NCBI RefSeq assembly: GCF_011074885.1
Contig: NC_054690.1
Location: 2,919,001-2,983,000 of the forward strand
Reading direction: 5' to 3'
From: Brettanomyces bruxellensis
Taxonomy: Eukaryota > Ascomycota > Pichiomycetes > Pichiales > Pichiaceae
DNA: 64,000 bases
Under the pieces are notes generated by a model. It was given only the letters and a program-made list of their open reading frames with translations. It was not told the DNA's origin and ran no database searches. Position numbers and translations under genes: made by a program. Of the stretch, positions 10,025-21,474 are shown piece after piece (the stretch's first letter is position 1; each line of letters opens with the position of its first letter).

Positions 10025-11149
10025 TTATTTTCTACATAGAGCCCCGGTAATATAAAAAGTGTAGTAAAGCCTTTTGAATGTTACACATCTGTCAGATAGC
10101 TCTTTCCGTATGATATCTGAATTATTCACAGCTCTCTGTTCTTCCGAATAAAACAATATCGAAGGTTTCTGGCAAATTTGAAGATTTACTGTACCTTCAT
10201 AATTAGCTATTTCTTTTTCCAAGTAAATTTTCATTTTCTTTGCATTTCCAGTACCCCAAGCGAGGTGTATTGCAACGTACCAGCCGGGATAGAACCTATA
10301 ATTAATAAAAACCAACCATTCTATAAGTTGATGATAATAGAACAGTAACACATTAGGTGGAATTTTGTAGGCATGAGAATTGAAAGAATATCCTAGTTTC
10401 TGAATGCTGAATAAATAATAATTCTCATCATCCAAATTTAAAAGGAGTTGTGCCCAAATTTGCCACATTGACATATCGTTAAGTCCCTCTGTTTTTAAAT
10501 AGCGAAAAATGGTATCGTTATAATACTGCAGAAGTTCATACCTATTTGCCAGCCTTATTAATGCAATCATAAATCGTAAGGTATAACAAGCGTAATAGCT
10601 TCTCTTGTGAATCTTGATAGAAAGCATTATAACATCTAATACTCGCTTACTGAGTGTTTCCTGACATTCTGGGTCTTTTAAAATGAAATATATTATAAAT
10701 TTCCTATAATATAACCAAAGACTAGATGATTTGTTCGTTCTTGAAATTGAACAAGTCAAGTATAACGTGATAACCTTGAAGACTAGTTGCCTCTTTTCTT
10801 GCGAATGTTGCATCATTTCCCAACATATATTAAGTGCGGTGTGATCTTCAGCAGATATAAGTAATATACCAAGTGCGGCAAAAAAAGGGCTATCATTTGA
10901 CGATTTTGGTCCCATATACAGAGTTTTATAACATTCCTGGAAACATGAGATCAACGTTGAACGTTTGATAACAATATCATCTATGCCCGTTATCTCATCA
11001 TAATGCGAAGGAAGTAAGTGCTGTTTAAAACGCTTTGCAAGACCGAGATCCACTTCTAGAAGCTCATCAGCCACGACTTCTAGTCTGGGTAGATGCCCTT
11101 TGTAGTTTCCAAAGGCTTTTATCACTTCCTTTGTGACATTTAACGCCAT
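10025..11149 (-). CDS. Unidentified 374-residue protein, predicted helical
   Basis: A full ATG-to-stop frame whose composition looks like a real protein: evenly spread leucines, aromatic-rich helices and few low-complexity stretches. I recognise no domain or motif. Hydrophobic helical blocks run through most of the length, including SSLWLYYRKFIIYFIL (about residues 142-157), YACYTLRFMIALIRL (about 181-195) and VLLFYYHQLIEWLVFINYRF (about 264-283). They are interrupted by charged residues, so a soluble alpha-helical repeat fold seems likelier than a membrane protein. No signal peptide is seen. It is convergent with the OSH gene and shares its strand with CRM1. Function unknown. Confidence 0.75.
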   Translation of the reverse strand: MALNVTKEVIKAFGNYKGHLPRLEVVADELLEVDLGLAKRFKQHLLPSHYDEITGIDDIVIKRSTLISCFQECYKTLYMGPKSSNDSPFFAALGILLISAEDHTALNICWEMMQHSQEKRQLVFKVITLYLTCSISRTNKSSSLWLYYRKFIIYFILKDPECQETLSKRVLDVIMLSIKIHKRSYYACYTLRFMIALIRLANRYELLQYYNDTIFRYLKTEGLNDMSMWQIWAQLLLNLDDENYYLFSIQKLGYSFNSHAYKIPPNVLLFYYHQLIEWLVFINYRFYPGWYVAIHLAWGTGNAKKMKIYLEKEIANYEGTVNLQICQKPSILFYSEEQRAVNNSDIIRKELSDRCVTFKRLYYTFYITGALCRK

Positions 11150-11539
11150 TCAATATAGAAAATCTAGTGCATGAGACGTATATAAAAGCGAGCAACAAAT
11201 AAATATACTAACAAAATAACATTTCTCATAGGACATCATAAAATGGTGTTGAGGCTCTCTCCCCTCTCCTTAAAAAAAAGATCGTTGGCGGAATCTAGAT
11301 GACAGAGCTGTACTCAAAAAAACTTGAGCTAGTCGCCGACTTCAATTAAATTTACTAAATCGATAGCTGTGTACGTACTCAAGCAATCAAACTATATAAA
11401 ACTGCATACCCCATCGTAAGTACAAATTATGTACATTTCTTTCTTATCAGTACTTGTGATACAAAAAACTACATCACTTATGCATATTTTCATATTCTTT
11501 ATGAGTTGTCTTTCAAACTTTTAAGATGCATACCTATTC
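11150..11539. other. Intergenic between CRM1 and the unidentified gene
   Basis: A 390-bp spacer on a minus-strand tandem pair: 3' end of CRM1 and promoter of the unidentified gene. TATA-like sequences occur near 11393. Nothing else seen. Confidence 0.5.
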
Positions 11540-14500
11540 TTAATCATCAATCTCTGATGGCTTCAACAAGCCACCAACCAATTTTGCCTTTTCCTTTTCT
11601 TGACGAGCCTTTTCCTTCTTTTCTTCTTCTCTGTCATCAGCATACAAATAGTCGGTTGGATCCCCCCCGACTTCCTTTATCTGTACCAAAAAGTCTCTCA
11701 ACACACCTTTAAATCTTGATCGGTTCTGATAACTACCGAACAAAACTTGTAAAAAGCTCGAGACTTGCTCACCCCGTAATTGGGGAAAGGCTTGCATCAA
11801 CATATTACCCAAATAATTTCTTAAATACATCTCGTTGGATGTTCCAGCAGGAGCGGAGCCATCCGCATAAATGAAACCTGATATTTTATTTTCACAAACC
11901 AAACCAATCATTTTTGCTATCAGCTGTGACTGGAATTTAAATCCTGATTTATGATCTGAGTCCGTAATAACAAAGAAAACATCAGATATGATCGAAAAGA
12001 AATAATTACGATAAAATCCGATAGCAAATTTGTTTGATGGCCCAAGCTGCTCGATGTTACTAAGAAGCTCTAAGCATAACTGTAGGCCTGTATCTTCAAC
12101 CTCTCTATTATTATGCTTGAGTGCCCACAATATAGCATCCACAAAAGATTGAAAAGATTCAGGAGGAAATTGGAGTAATGCATTAAATCCCTTTAAGTTG
12201 ATCTCACGGAGAAGCTTATAAAATTCAACTCTATGCTCAGGATATTCTGTAAAATCTTTGTTGATCATATCTAATGTTGGAACAAAAACGGAAGCCAGAA
12301 TTTGAACAGTTCCGTCGGGAATTCGGTTTCCGACTTTAGCAACAACAGTGGACAAACAATGCAAAACTTCCGCATCTCGGGCATCCGGAACACTCTCCTT
12401 GTAATCTTGTAAAATCGTTGATAAAAGATTTGGAACAATTTCATTCACAATTTGTTGTTCATCATTTGCCTTTGACACATATATCTCAAGAAGAGTAAGA
12501 ATTTCCTTCTTTATGGTTCTCCATCCACGAACCTTCGGCGTCTTGGTGACAATAGCTCCATCTGAAGTTACAGCAGCCGAAATTAAACGGCTCACTGCGC
12601 CATATAAAGATAACATGTCATTATATATACCCATTAATTGAGGAGAGAACCCAGAGCCCAATGGTTCACAAACAGCGACATTCGTTTTCAAAATATTGGC
12701 AATAATTTTAACAATCTCGGGGTTAGAAAGTAAATTTGGATCACTACCCGCTTGATTGACCACAGTATGCCATGCAACATTAGGGAGATGCATTAAAGTA
12801 GCAAGAAGATGCGATCTCATCTGGGAATCACTTTGAGAGGAAACAATTACACCGCAAGCTTTATAGAACGAGTGCACTTGCTGGGGTTGCAAATCAGCTG
12901 TAGTCTCTTGGATGTTCTGTATTATTTCATTGATGAAAGGTTGCGTTTCGCCGGCTTGCTGAATTACAAAATGCCTGCGACATTTGGTAGCTATCTTATT
13001 AAATGTATCACATGCCATGTCTTGAACACCTTCATGGGTTTCGTGCATGAACTCAAATAACTTGTTCACCACTGTTTTAAGAAATTTCCAATGGGCCTTC
13101 AAGAAACGAGGGTATTGACCCACAATATACATTATATTGGAAGCAACAACGGCCTTATTACTTTTTCCACGCTTCATTTCTGTTAGAGCAAGAAGGTCCT
13201 TGATCACAGTGACAAGAAATCTTTTCTCTCTTTCTTCATCCATTGAACCAGAGATAGATCCTATAGCCCAACATAAAGTATTTATATTATGCCAAGACCA
13301 CTCAGAGCCATCAATTTGTGCAGCCAATTTGGCTGACATAATATTTTCCATATCATTGACATCCAAATGTGTCAAATAGACTAAAACCTGGCGTTCAGCT
13401 TTATACAACTGAATGGTATCACTTTCTTTCACGAATTCTCGAACAATTTCACCTTCATCATTTTCGACGACCAACACTTCTTCAGGACGAGCCATATTTT
13501 CTATAATAACAAGCCTTAACTTCGATAGAACGTCCTTGTAGTTATTTCTCCTCAACTGAAGACCCTCAAATATATCTGGATTTGGTGCACCATTTCGTGA
13601 GTTATATTCGAGACGTTGCAATGGGCTTTGCGCAAGTCGCTGAGGAAGGGATCTAATCTCATCGTATAAGCCACTAACAAGTATTGACCAATAATCAAGG
13701 CACGTTTTGAACAATTCTCGCTCTTGAATTCTGGAAAGCCCAATAAGATAATTATGTGCCGTGATATTTAACTCCCTCAGCTCCGGACGAGATTCCACAG
13801 CCTTTAAGTGGTCACCTAAAAATGTTACCAAAAACAAAGCCAAATCTTGTAAGAACTGTTGCTCGGCAGTAGGTGCCCTCCGATAAAAAATTTTCAAGTC
13901 AGAATCTGGTGCTATTGTTTTATCGACAGCATGAATCGCCATAGCAAACATTTGCACAAGCTGGGAATCATACTGAGGTGCAACCAATTGGGAAACCTCT
14001 ACTAAACACTTAAGAGCGGCTCTTCGAAAGCCATTCTCGGGCAAAAACTTTCCTGTAATTAAGTTGAGTAGATCTGTTTCAAACACAAAACCCAAAGGTA
14101 TCCATGGTATATACTTCTCTAATGCATTCAAAGTCGCTAAAATAACGCTTGGCTTATCCGCCTTATCAAGGATCTCAAAGCATAATTTAAAGATTTCTCC
14201 AAACTCATCGCACAATCGCGTTTTAAGAGCAGTTACCTTTGCTTGAGTCATTTGTCCAGCTGAATAATCGAAAATTTCCTCTGATAATAACCTTAATATT
14301 CTCATATTATTTTCACAAACATTATAACCTGCTCTAGAGGATTGAACCAATTCAGGAATAAAATTTGGCCAGTTTTGGGGCCAGTCCTGCTTCAAAATTT
14401 GAACCAAAGTCAAATCACATTTATTGATCAACGCTTTCTGTGATTCAAATTGAGAATCATCCTGACACATCGAAATAATCATACTAGCAACAAAATTCCT

Positions 14501-14770
14501 GATACCCTGTCGTTGATCATCAGGAAGCGCCTTCCAGCGACTTTTTATAAGATTATCAAGAATCGAAAGACCAATATATTTGCTTTCAGAATCTGAGGAA
14601 TACTGAAGTATTTGATCGGCTTTAGTCCATGAATCAGGGTGATTCTGAAACTTCGTAAGAATTTCCTGGGCCTTTTTCTGCTCGTCACCTGAACCCTTGT
14701 AAAATGTTTCCACTATTTGGTCAAATAGCTTGACATCAAGATCTTTGGATAAGTCAAGAATGGATTCCAT
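11540..14770 (-). CDS. CRM1: Exportin-1 (CRM1), nuclear export karyopherin
   Basis: A 1,076-residue importin-beta-family exportin that carries leucine-rich NES cargoes out of the nucleus with Ran-GTP. Length and sequence match Crm1/Xpo1 end to end. The N-terminal CRIME/importin-beta N domain lies around residues 30-100 ([17 protein letters not shown]). The NES-groove HEAT repeats contain [23 protein letters not shown] and [21 protein letters not shown] (split blocks, about 539-600). The residue equivalent to leptomycin-B-reactive human Cys528 is Thr530 here ([11 protein letters not shown], codon 13181-13183, ACA on the minus strand), as in naturally resistant S. cerevisiae. The C-terminal tail is acidic and basic ([19 protein letters not shown]). 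The start at 14770 matches the family N-terminus. Confidence 0.98.
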   Translation of the reverse strand: MESILDLSKDLDVKLFDQIVETFYKGSGDEQKKAQEILTKFQNHPDSWTKADQILQYSSDSESKYIGLSILDNLIKSRWKALPDDQRQGIRNFVASMIISMCQDDSQFESQKALINKCDLTLVQILKQDWPQNWPNFIPELVQSSRAGYNVCENNMRILRLLSEEIFDYSAGQMTQAKVTALKTRLCDEFGEIFKLCFEILDKADKPSVILATLNALEKYIPWIPLGFVFETDLLNLITGKFLPENGFRRAALKCLVEVSQLVAPQYDSQLVQMFAMAIHAVDKTIAPDSDLKIFYRRAPTAEQQFLQDLALFLVTFLGDHLKAVESRPELRELNITAHNYLIGLSRIQERELFKTCLDYWSILVSGLYDEIRSLPQRLAQSPLQRLEYNSRNGAPNPDIFEGLQLRRNNYKDVLSKLRLVIIENMARPEEVLVVENDEGEIVREFVKESDTIQLYKAERQVLVYLTHLDVNDMENIMSAKLAAQIDGSEWSWHNINTLCWAIGSISGSMDEEREKRFLVTVIKDLLALTEMKRGKSNKAVVASNIMYIVGQYPRFLKAHWKFLKTVVNKLFEFMHETHEGVQDMACDTFNKIATKCRRHFVIQQAGETQPFINEIIQNIQETTADLQPQQVHSFYKACGVIVSSQSDSQMRSHLLATLMHLPNVAWHTVVNQAGSDPNLLSNPEIVKIIANILKTNVAVCEPLGSGFSPQLMGIYNDMLSLYGAVSRLISAAVTSDGAIVTKTPKVRGWRTIKKEILTLLEIYVSKANDEQQIVNEIVPNLLSTILQDYKESVPDARDAEVLHCLSTVVAKVGNRIPDGTVQILASVFVPTLDMINKDFTEYPEHRVEFYKLLREINLKGFNALLQFPPESFQSFVDAILWALKHNNREVEDTGLQLCLELLSNIEQLGPSNKFAIGFYRNYFFSIISDVFFVITDSDHKSGFKFQSQLIAKMIGLVCENKISGFIYADGSAPAGTSNEMYLRNYLGNMLMQAFPQLRGEQVSSFLQVLFGSYQNRSRFKGVLRDFLVQIKEVGGDPTDYLYADDREEEKKEKARQEKEKAKLVGGLLKPSEIDD

Positions 14771-15335
14771 GATGTATTCAAAAAATAGGATTAAACAAAC
14801 AAAATGCTATAGTCCACAAATTTAGAAAAGAAGCAAAATTAATCAACTTCTCAGATGGATAAACACACTTAATTCCAATTTGCACTTCACAAATATATTC
14901 AGTTAGAGCTTTTAAATTCGTTTAAATAGACGGACAATACGAAATAAAGATATGAATGTATTATACATTTGGCCCCATTTACCTGCAAACATGCAAAGAA
15001 GAAAAGAAAGTAGAATTTATATTTACTCAAAAAAAAAAAAGACCACACCTCGAAGGGAAGGGAAGGGATAACGGAGTATATATGATCATAAAGAAAAATT
15101 TAATATATATGTATATATTTTTCTTTTCGTTTCTTTTTCAGGAGGAGTTTTTTTTTTTTTTTCTAAAAAAATACGTTAAGAATGCTCTCTTTCGTACGCA
15201 AAAAGCCATGATAAATGAACACATATTACAATAAAATGATAGATATTACGTTAGAAGTAATTAGCAAACGTAAATACGTATATATACACAGAATAATATA
15301 ATTATCCTAATTACCCAAAGGCATTAAAAGATAAT
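14771..15335. other. Intergenic between MTG1 and CRM1
   Basis: 565 bp containing the CRM1 promoter and the MTG1 3' flank. It is very AT-rich, with a T15 run around 15149-15163 and an A-rich run near 15032. The frame at 14956-15234 is a low-complexity artefact. Confidence 0.55.
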
Positions 15336-16370
15336 CTATAGCATACCACTATTCCAGTTCGGGACATCTGCTATTTCCTTGCTTTCAAAATTTCTATTTT
15401 TCAATGCGTTGAAGGCGGCAATATCGAAACACCATCTTCCCAGTTTCCCAGATCTAACCAACTGAACGAACTGAATGGCCTCTCCGGAATAATTTGGTCT
15501 CTTCATATTATCCCCTCTCCACTTCCGGTAGTTCATATTTTTTGAGGCCATACCTGCCAACAATTCGTAAACGTCGTTTGTAGGATGATCCAAGAACTGC
15601 TTGTAAGCTTTCCCTGAAGAATCTGTAAGATTCATAACAAAGAGAATATAATCCGCCATAATCACTGGATCAGGTTGATTGACATCGGAAACAATTCCCG
15701 CCACAGAAAGGCTGAACATTTTCCATTCCTTATCAACTCTCGGTAAAAGTACCCCTGGAGTGTCATAGAGATATATATCCGGACATTCACATATCTTTAT
15801 AATCTCCGATGTATTCCTTGTGACACCAGCATGCGATCCGACCTGAGCAACACCGTGCCTTCTCTTCTTCATCAAATTACCTGTAGATTCTTTCAATCCT
15901 AAGTTTCTTAAAGCATTTACAAGTGTTGATTTTCCAACGTTGGGCATTCCCACCACCATTAGTCGTAATCCTAATGGTGGTTTCGGATACATACTTTCAT
16001 ACTTCTCTCTTAAATATTGTATAAGATTTTTCACATCGGAAACCTTTTTGCAGTCTATAAATTTCCAATCTTCATGTAACATTTTATTATACCTATTCAT
16101 AAGGGATGATGTGACGTTACTTTGATCTTTCTTCGTATAAAGTACTAGTCTTCCCTTGTCACGTACTATCTTTTGAAGAAGATCATTTTTGGAAGAAACA
16201 GGAACCCTTGCATCACGTAGCTCAAGAATAAAGTCTATGTGAGGTGCTAGCTGTTTCATCCTTGTCAGGGCTTTAGACTGATGACCTTTGAAGTCAGCCA
16301 TATTTATAGTATAGTTTGGAAATATTGTGCGTGGCCTGAAAAGGGCACATACTATTTTTGTGCTAAACAT
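15336..16370 (-). CDS. MTG1: Mitochondrial ribosome-assembly GTPase Mtg1
   Basis: A 344-residue circularly permuted GTPase of the YlqF/RbgA group, needed for large-subunit mitoribosome maturation at the inner membrane. The G motifs come in permuted order: G4 as YTKKDQ (about residues 79-84), then G1 GMPNVGKST (about 141-149), G2 around GVTRNT, and G3 DTPG in YLYDTPGVLLP. The N-terminus (MFSTKIVCALFRPRTIFPNY) is basic and hydroxylated, as expected for a mitochondrial presequence. It is divergent from KTI12 with a 307-bp shared promoter. Confidence 0.94.
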   Translation of the reverse strand: MFSTKIVCALFRPRTIFPNYTINMADFKGHQSKALTRMKQLAPHIDFILELRDARVPVSSKNDLLQKIVRDKGRLVLYTKKDQSNVTSSLMNRYNKMLHEDWKFIDCKKVSDVKNLIQYLREKYESMYPKPPLGLRLMVVGMPNVGKSTLVNALRNLGLKESTGNLMKKRRHGVAQVGSHAGVTRNTSEIIKICECPDIYLYDTPGVLLPRVDKEWKMFSLSVAGIVSDVNQPDPVIMADYILFVMNLTDSSGKAYKQFLDHPTNDVYELLAGMASKNMNYRKWRGDNMKRPNYSGEAIQFVQLVRSGKLGRWCFDIAAFNALKNRNFESKEIADVPNWNSGML

Positions 16371-16677
16371 TCTTTATCTATGTTCATGAATTTAATACTA
16401 AATGGTCGAACATCGATTTTATAGCAGTATTGTGACAATTCATTTTACATTTTAGATGATCGTATATGTGCTCCAAATTCTCTTTGCCTGATTATCAAAT
16501 ACCCTTTTTTATTTTTATTTTTTTATTTTTTTTTAGTTGAAAACCTTTCATTTCAATATTTTTCCTGTACAACCATAATTCAAATAACCCATATTAATTG
16601 AATTTTTATCAAAATATACACATGCGTGCTAATTATCAGAAATAAACGCTATCAAGAATATCAGCTGTATTATAAAG
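16371..16677. promoter_or_regulatory. Divergent promoter, MTG1 / KTI12
   Basis: A 307-bp intergenic region between two genes transcribed apart. It contains a T/A tract of about 35 bp (around 16503-16536), typical of nucleosome-depleted yeast promoters. No specific factor site was recognised. Confidence 0.5.
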
Positions 16678-17568
16678 ATGCCATTAATTCTTATGGTAGG
16701 CTACCCCTCCTCCGGTAAGTCAAGATGGGCTCAGAAGCTTGTGGATGCATTGGAAAATCGTATATCGCAGTTGAAACCTAGCGACTTAGGCTCTAACCTG
16801 AAGATTAAACTTTACAATGATAAAAGCCTCGGAATAAAACATGAAATGTATAGAGAATCGGTATCAGAGAAGGCGATTCGGGGAGAACAGATGTCTGCAG
16901 TCAGAAGAGACTTGAGCAAAAATCAAATAGTTATTTTAGATGCTCTGAACTATATAAAAGGTTTTCGCTATCAGCTTTATTGCGAGGCAAAAAACTTGGG
17001 GACAACATATTGCGTTATACAAGTGATTGCTCCTACGGATAAATGCTTTCAGTGGAATGCTGCTAGGCCAGAATCTGAGAGATGGGAAGAAAATTTAATT
17101 AAGGCTTTGATTATGCGATTTGAAGAACCAAATGGACTAAATCGTTGGGATTCACCACTAATACCAGTGACATTCGATGACGTTGAACTTCCATTTGAGG
17201 AAATATGGAAAAGTATAGTTCTTAAGAAACCACCTAAACCGAATCACGCAACATTTATGAAGGCAGCTACACCTGCAAATAGCTTACAGGAACTTGATAG
17301 AATGACTTCTCTAGTAATCGATCAAATTATTCAATACCAGAATCTCAATCAATCCGGTGGTGTTGTACTAGTTAAAGATGATTCCGGATGCACAAACACT
17401 GATCAGAAATGCTATGTTCATCTTCCACCAAGAGTGGTTACAATAGCAGAACTACAGAGAATGAGAAGAACATATATAGCACTGAACAGGATGCGTACAA
17501 TTGCAGTAGATAGAATAATAACGCTGTTTGCCGACTTTATGGATCATGCATTTAATAATAATGACTAA
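16678..17568 (+). CDS. KTI12: Elongator-associated protein Kti12
   Basis: A 296-residue P-loop protein related to tRNA-Sec kinase PSTK. Kti12 binds Elongator and tRNA and is needed for wobble-uridine modification; its loss confers zymocin resistance in S. cerevisiae. The N-terminus MPLILMVGYPSSGKSRWA holds the Walker A motif (GYPSSGKS). The conserved lid/switch region includes REQMSAVRRDLSK-like sequence (GEQMSAVRRDLSKNQIVILD, with Walker-B-like VILDALNYIKGFRYQLYC split across it). The C-terminal tRNA-binding part ends in LNRMRTIAVDRI. Length is near that of S. cerevisiae Kti12 (313). Confidence 0.96.
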   Translation: MPLILMVGYPSSGKSRWAQKLVDALENRISQLKPSDLGSNLKIKLYNDKSLGIKHEMYRESVSEKAIRGEQMSAVRRDLSKNQIVILDALNYIKGFRYQLYCEAKNLGTTYCVIQVIAPTDKCFQWNAARPESERWEENLIKALIMRFEEPNGLNRWDSPLIPVTFDDVELPFEEIWKSIVLKKPPKPNHATFMKAATPANSLQELDRMTSLVIDQIIQYQNLNQSGGVVLVKDDSGCTNTDQKCYVHLPPRVVTIAELQRMRRTYIALNRMRTIAVDRIITLFADFMDHAFNNND

Positions 17569-18681
17569 CTAGAACGGGTTTAAATATTAGTATACGCTTT
17601 CATGGCGAACCGCTTGAGTTTCATAGGACAATCTTCATTCACTAACGATCACTTACAACTAACTTGAATCAACTTGAATCAAAATAGTGGCAATTTGCTC
17701 TGCAATTTTGTATGGTACTACCATAAATATAAATACTTATAGATTAATGGTGTAGAACTAATAGACTGACAAAACCTTTTTTTTCAAAATTGATAGGATA
17801 GTCAGTGTTGCGCTCATCTACAGGGCTTTTGGGAGCCAGAAATTTGGCGTATTTTAATTTTAATTTGAATGATTTCTAATTCATATATTATGTATACATT
17901 TTTTTTTTTTGAACTTGAAATACTCGACCTACTTCAAAAAATTTCCCGTTCGACGAACGAAATGAGTCCGTATAAATATTTATTTCTCTCTCTGAGAGTG
18001 AAGTGAGGTGAGGTGAGTGTTTCGGTATCAGGAATAACTGCACATATTTGCTTCTCATTTTTTGGAATCATTTTACCAGTACAAGACCTTTACTACGCTT
18101 ATGGTAGTCTTTATCAATTTCTTTTTGCATTGTGGATTCCTTTTAAAGTGATTACTTGCTTTATATTATATGATCTCATAGAAGATTTGCTTCTTTTTTG
18201 CTTCTCTTCAAATACTTTTTCAGGAAAGGAAGCTGTTATATCATCTCATATTGCTTTGCAGTCACAAAACTAAGCGTGAATCAAGGCGATTTGTCACTAC
18301 CTTTTGATTTTAACATTTACCTCTGTCTTTAATTGTGAACTCAATTTTAGTGAAATATATCTGACCTGATCGGAGGTTTAATAGCTTTAGTTACATACTG
18401 ATCGAATTCTATTCATTTGCATTTCTCTAGAAGAAGATACTTACTGACAGAAAGAATTCAGGTGATCAATTGTGCTTTAAATACAAGGATTACCAACATA
18501 TATTGTGTTGACAAAACATTTAGAAGAGGTGGCACTACAGGGAGGGTTGAAGCTTCAGCAGCACATTAAACTTTACATCTATAATTTTTGCTAGTTGGGT
18601 TTCAGGTCATCACAGTACTTTAAGGTTTTAAGCATCCAACAGCGATAAACATATATATAGCAATCTTAACAACAGAAGACA
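17569..18681. other. 1.1-kb upstream region of the ESL-type gene
   Basis: No gene found. Small sequence features: a tandem AACTTGAATC doublet near 17663-17683, a GTGAG-rich run at 17997-18018 (gtgaagtgaggtgaggtgag) and several poly-T tracts. The frame at 18013-18273 opens with GTG inside that run and is not a credible gene. It is probably a long promoter and 5' UTR. Confidence 0.45.
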
Positions 18682-21474
18682 ATGTCAGCTAGCAGAAGAC
18701 ATAGCACAGGAACAACACTTTCATCTTCATCTGTTGCCCCAAAAGGATTTCAGAAGCCCACAGGACAACAGCAGCAGCAACAACAGAGATCTATCGCCAG
18801 TGAAGAGGAGTTGCTAGCAACAAACCTTCAGGAGACCTACAAGGCCATATTAAAACTTGAAGTTGAAACACAGCAAGGATGCTCCGAAGTTAATCAACGG
18901 CTTGCTGAGAATGATGCAGGCGCTGAAATTACATCACAACTTTGGATATTGTACAAAAATGTTGTGCAGTTGCTTGATCACTATTATGATTTTCTTCTTT
19001 ATGCCTTATCACCAACTTCAGCGAGGGCTGGAAGGCCACTCGTGATGAACTATCGTATATTGCGGAGAATGTGGGTTTATGGTGTAGTCTCATTTTTGGA
19101 GGTGTTAAAGAATGTTGCCGCTATTTTTGTTGAACACGAAATATGTGCCTGCTTTATTGCCTATGCTTTTAACATCATTTCTTGTTTAACAGACGCACAG
19201 CTTGGTGTTGAAGGCTGGTGGGCAGAAAAGCTGGGTGACTTATCTAGAATGGCCATAGCACTTTATCCAGGAAGATATATGGACTGGAAAGCCTCTTCTG
19301 TTTCATGGTATAGAGCAGCTATGAGAACTCAGTATGGCCATGGAAAGATTTATTACCATGCATGCACCGTTGAAAGTGATAATTTAGAAGCACTTATGGA
19401 CATAGGTAGAAGCATTACATGTAGAGACCCATTTGTCCCTACGGAACAGTACTTGCGAATGATTGTGGATAACGTATGCTCACAAAGAAACATGCTAAGT
19501 TCAACAGAAATGGCAATGATAGATTTTGTTAAAATTCACAAAATACTTCTGCTACCAAACTACAATGCAAACCAAGAAATGATAAGCCTTGTTTCCCATT
19601 ACGCTACGCACTTTGGGATGGATAGCAGTAATGTGGACTTTTTTCAACTGCGTGGAGATTCTGATACGGTTCCGAATGAAAAACTACAGTTTTGGTATCA
19701 AAAATCTGCAAACTTTGCTTTGTGTAATATCAATCACCTAATAGGATTTGGGGATAGTCGAAATCCCTTTGCCAAACTTTTTGGTTTACCGGAAGCATTG
19801 AAGGAGAGAAAAGAAAGAAAGGACAAGCACAAAAAAACATCAAAATCCGGAGACGCACAAAGCACAACCAGTGGCAGGTCAATCGGCGATGATGCTGAGA
19901 CCATTTATTATTCTACCGCGGATGAACAAACAGAAGAGGCTTGGTTTAGTCTTTTAGACTATGTAAACAGTGGAGTTTTGGAAATTTCGGTCAGGATGTT
20001 AAGACAGTATGTTTCTGGGCCATTACAATCGTCCACACCACATATGATAATATGGCTATACTTTGTCTTATCGGTTGGCTGTTCAATCAGGCTTCATCCA
20101 ACAGCAAAGCCTTTATTTACACAACTATTTCATCACTTCTTTCCTTGGGCCAAAATCATTCCTTATCTCAATGATGTTCTCTGTATTCTTAGGTCATCAG
20201 TGGAAGGCCGCTCCAAATTTAGATTGGCTGTCAATATCTTTAACAAGGGTGACGAGGATGTTTTATGTCATTTAACTGAAAATGAAAATTTATGGGAGGC
20301 GTGGAAGTGCTGGGGCTCTGTTTGGTTTGACAATGTTTGTCTGAAAGGCGATTATTCTTCTGCCTATGAAAGCGGAGTTCAAGAATCGATATTTGACATT
20401 CCATATGGCGGTCCTAGATACTCACCTGCCGTTAATGGGCCAAGATTTATTAGAATAGCATTGCTTGCAACGTATATTGCGCGTAACTATCCAGAACTTG
20501 GCCTTGCTATGGAAGGGAATATTTTCAAGTATTATTCAAATCAAAGTTCGGAAACCTTGTCCCCTGCTGAAGTATCTGGTCTTGAGTACTTCTATCAAGA
20601 TCAACGTTTGCGCAATTTATTTGAGAAGATTCCGGAGGCCTTAGTCGTTAAGAGCAAACCAGAATTAGAGATTGATTGCTCCGTATGGGCCGGAGAAAAT
20701 ATCAATCCTAAACTACCTACATTAGAAGACAACTCCTATGGTTTTATGACTGAGGTTATCAATAATGATTATCCGGCATTTTTGAGCAAGTTCCAGCAGC
20801 AAAATGATGGTGTGGATGCAGATGATGAAAGCGAATATTCTGATATATTTAATGACCAAGGGGTGTACCAGTCGGATTCTTTGAAGATCTCAGGTGACAT
20901 TGGTGATAAAATAGATACGTCTCTTACTTTCTTATCATTAGATACGAATACATGGCTAAAACACTGTGGACGGATCTTCAAATGTGTTAGAGCTAGAATT
21001 TTTAGACTCTCTGTTCCATTGACAGTATTTCAAGAACTTCGTTCTTTGAGACGCTCGACAGATGCTTCAGTGGCTGATTCTGCAACAAGAGCGGTTATCA
21101 TCATTCGTCAATTATATGCAGATAAAAGTGTCTTACCAGTTCGTGCAGATGGCTCCAAGGCCTCATCTTTGAATGAGACATTGGAATTTGAGCAAAATCA
21201 GAATTGGCGTTCTAATACCGATGAAATTATTATGAAAGCGGTTAAACTGAATGATGATCTTGGAAAATCTTTATTATTAGGAAGCAATTACCGCATTAAC
21301 CAAGGTGGTAAAGTACTCACTCGTGTCGAGGCAAGTGTTTTCAAATACAATATTCTCATTACAGATGATCGTAATATGAACTTACGTGCGAAAGCAATCA
21401 GATTGAGCAGCTTTTCAAGTCATTGGCTATTTGTACGGATCAACAGGATTGCAGACGGCAGATGTACTGATTGA
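18682..21474 (+). CDS. ESL1: Est1/Smg-like protein with C-terminal PIN domain (Esl1/Esl2 type)
   Basis: A 930-residue protein. After a Ser/Thr-rich and polyglutamine N-terminus (Q7 near residue 29) comes an Est1-type helical domain: 14-3-3-like TPR region about residues 45-330, including YYHACTVESDNLEALMDIGRS, the block that precedes the Est1 DNA/RNA-binding part. A charged linker (about 372-400) and further helices follow. A PIN domain closes the protein (about 750-925). Its acidic residues are all present: SLDTNTWL, VFQELRSL, KLNDDL and ITDDRNMNLRAKA, the last very like SMG6. S. cerevisiae Esl1/Esl2 share this order and are implicated in ubiquitin-linked control and Hex3/Slx8-associated functions; exact roles are poorly known. 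An intact PIN site suggests RNA endonuclease activity, which is inferred. Confidence 0.82.
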   Translation: MSASRRHSTGTTLSSSSVAPKGFQKPTGQQQQQQQRSIASEEELLATNLQETYKAILKLEVETQQGCSEVNQRLAENDAGAEITSQLWILYKNVVQLLDHYYDFLLYALSPTSARAGRPLVMNYRILRRMWVYGVVSFLEVLKNVAAIFVEHEICACFIAYAFNIISCLTDAQLGVEGWWAEKLGDLSRMAIALYPGRYMDWKASSVSWYRAAMRTQYGHGKIYYHACTVESDNLEALMDIGRSITCRDPFVPTEQYLRMIVDNVCSQRNMLSSTEMAMIDFVKIHKILLLPNYNANQEMISLVSHYATHFGMDSSNVDFFQLRGDSDTVPNEKLQFWYQKSANFALCNINHLIGFGDSRNPFAKLFGLPEALKERKERKDKHKKTSKSGDAQSTTSGRSIGDDAETIYYSTADEQTEEAWFSLLDYVNSGVLEISVRMLRQYVSGPLQSSTPHMIIWLYFVLSVGCSIRLHPTAKPLFTQLFHHFFPWAKIIPYLNDVLCILRSSVEGRSKFRLAVNIFNKGDEDVLCHLTENENLWEAWKCWGSVWFDNVCLKGDYSSAYESGVQESIFDIPYGGPRYSPAVNGPRFIRIALLATYIARNYPELGLAMEGNIFKYYSNQSSETLSPAEVSGLEYFYQDQRLRNLFEKIPEALVVKSKPELEIDCSVWAGENINPKLPTLEDNSYGFMTEVINNDYPAFLSKFQQQNDGVDADDESEYSDIFNDQGVYQSDSLKISGDIGDKIDTSLTFLSLDTNTWLKHCGRIFKCVRARIFRLSVPLTVFQELRSLRRSTDASVADSATRAVIIIRQLYADKSVLPVRADGSKASSLNETLEFEQNQNWRSNTDEIIMKAVKLNDDLGKSLLLGSNYRINQGGKVLTRVEASVFKYNILITDDRNMNLRAKAIRLSSFSSHWLFVRINRIADGRCTD

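Noticed and set aside
18013..18273. 86-codon frame upstream of the ESL-type gene
   Set aside because: It opens with GTG inside a GTGAG repeat and shows no protein likeness.
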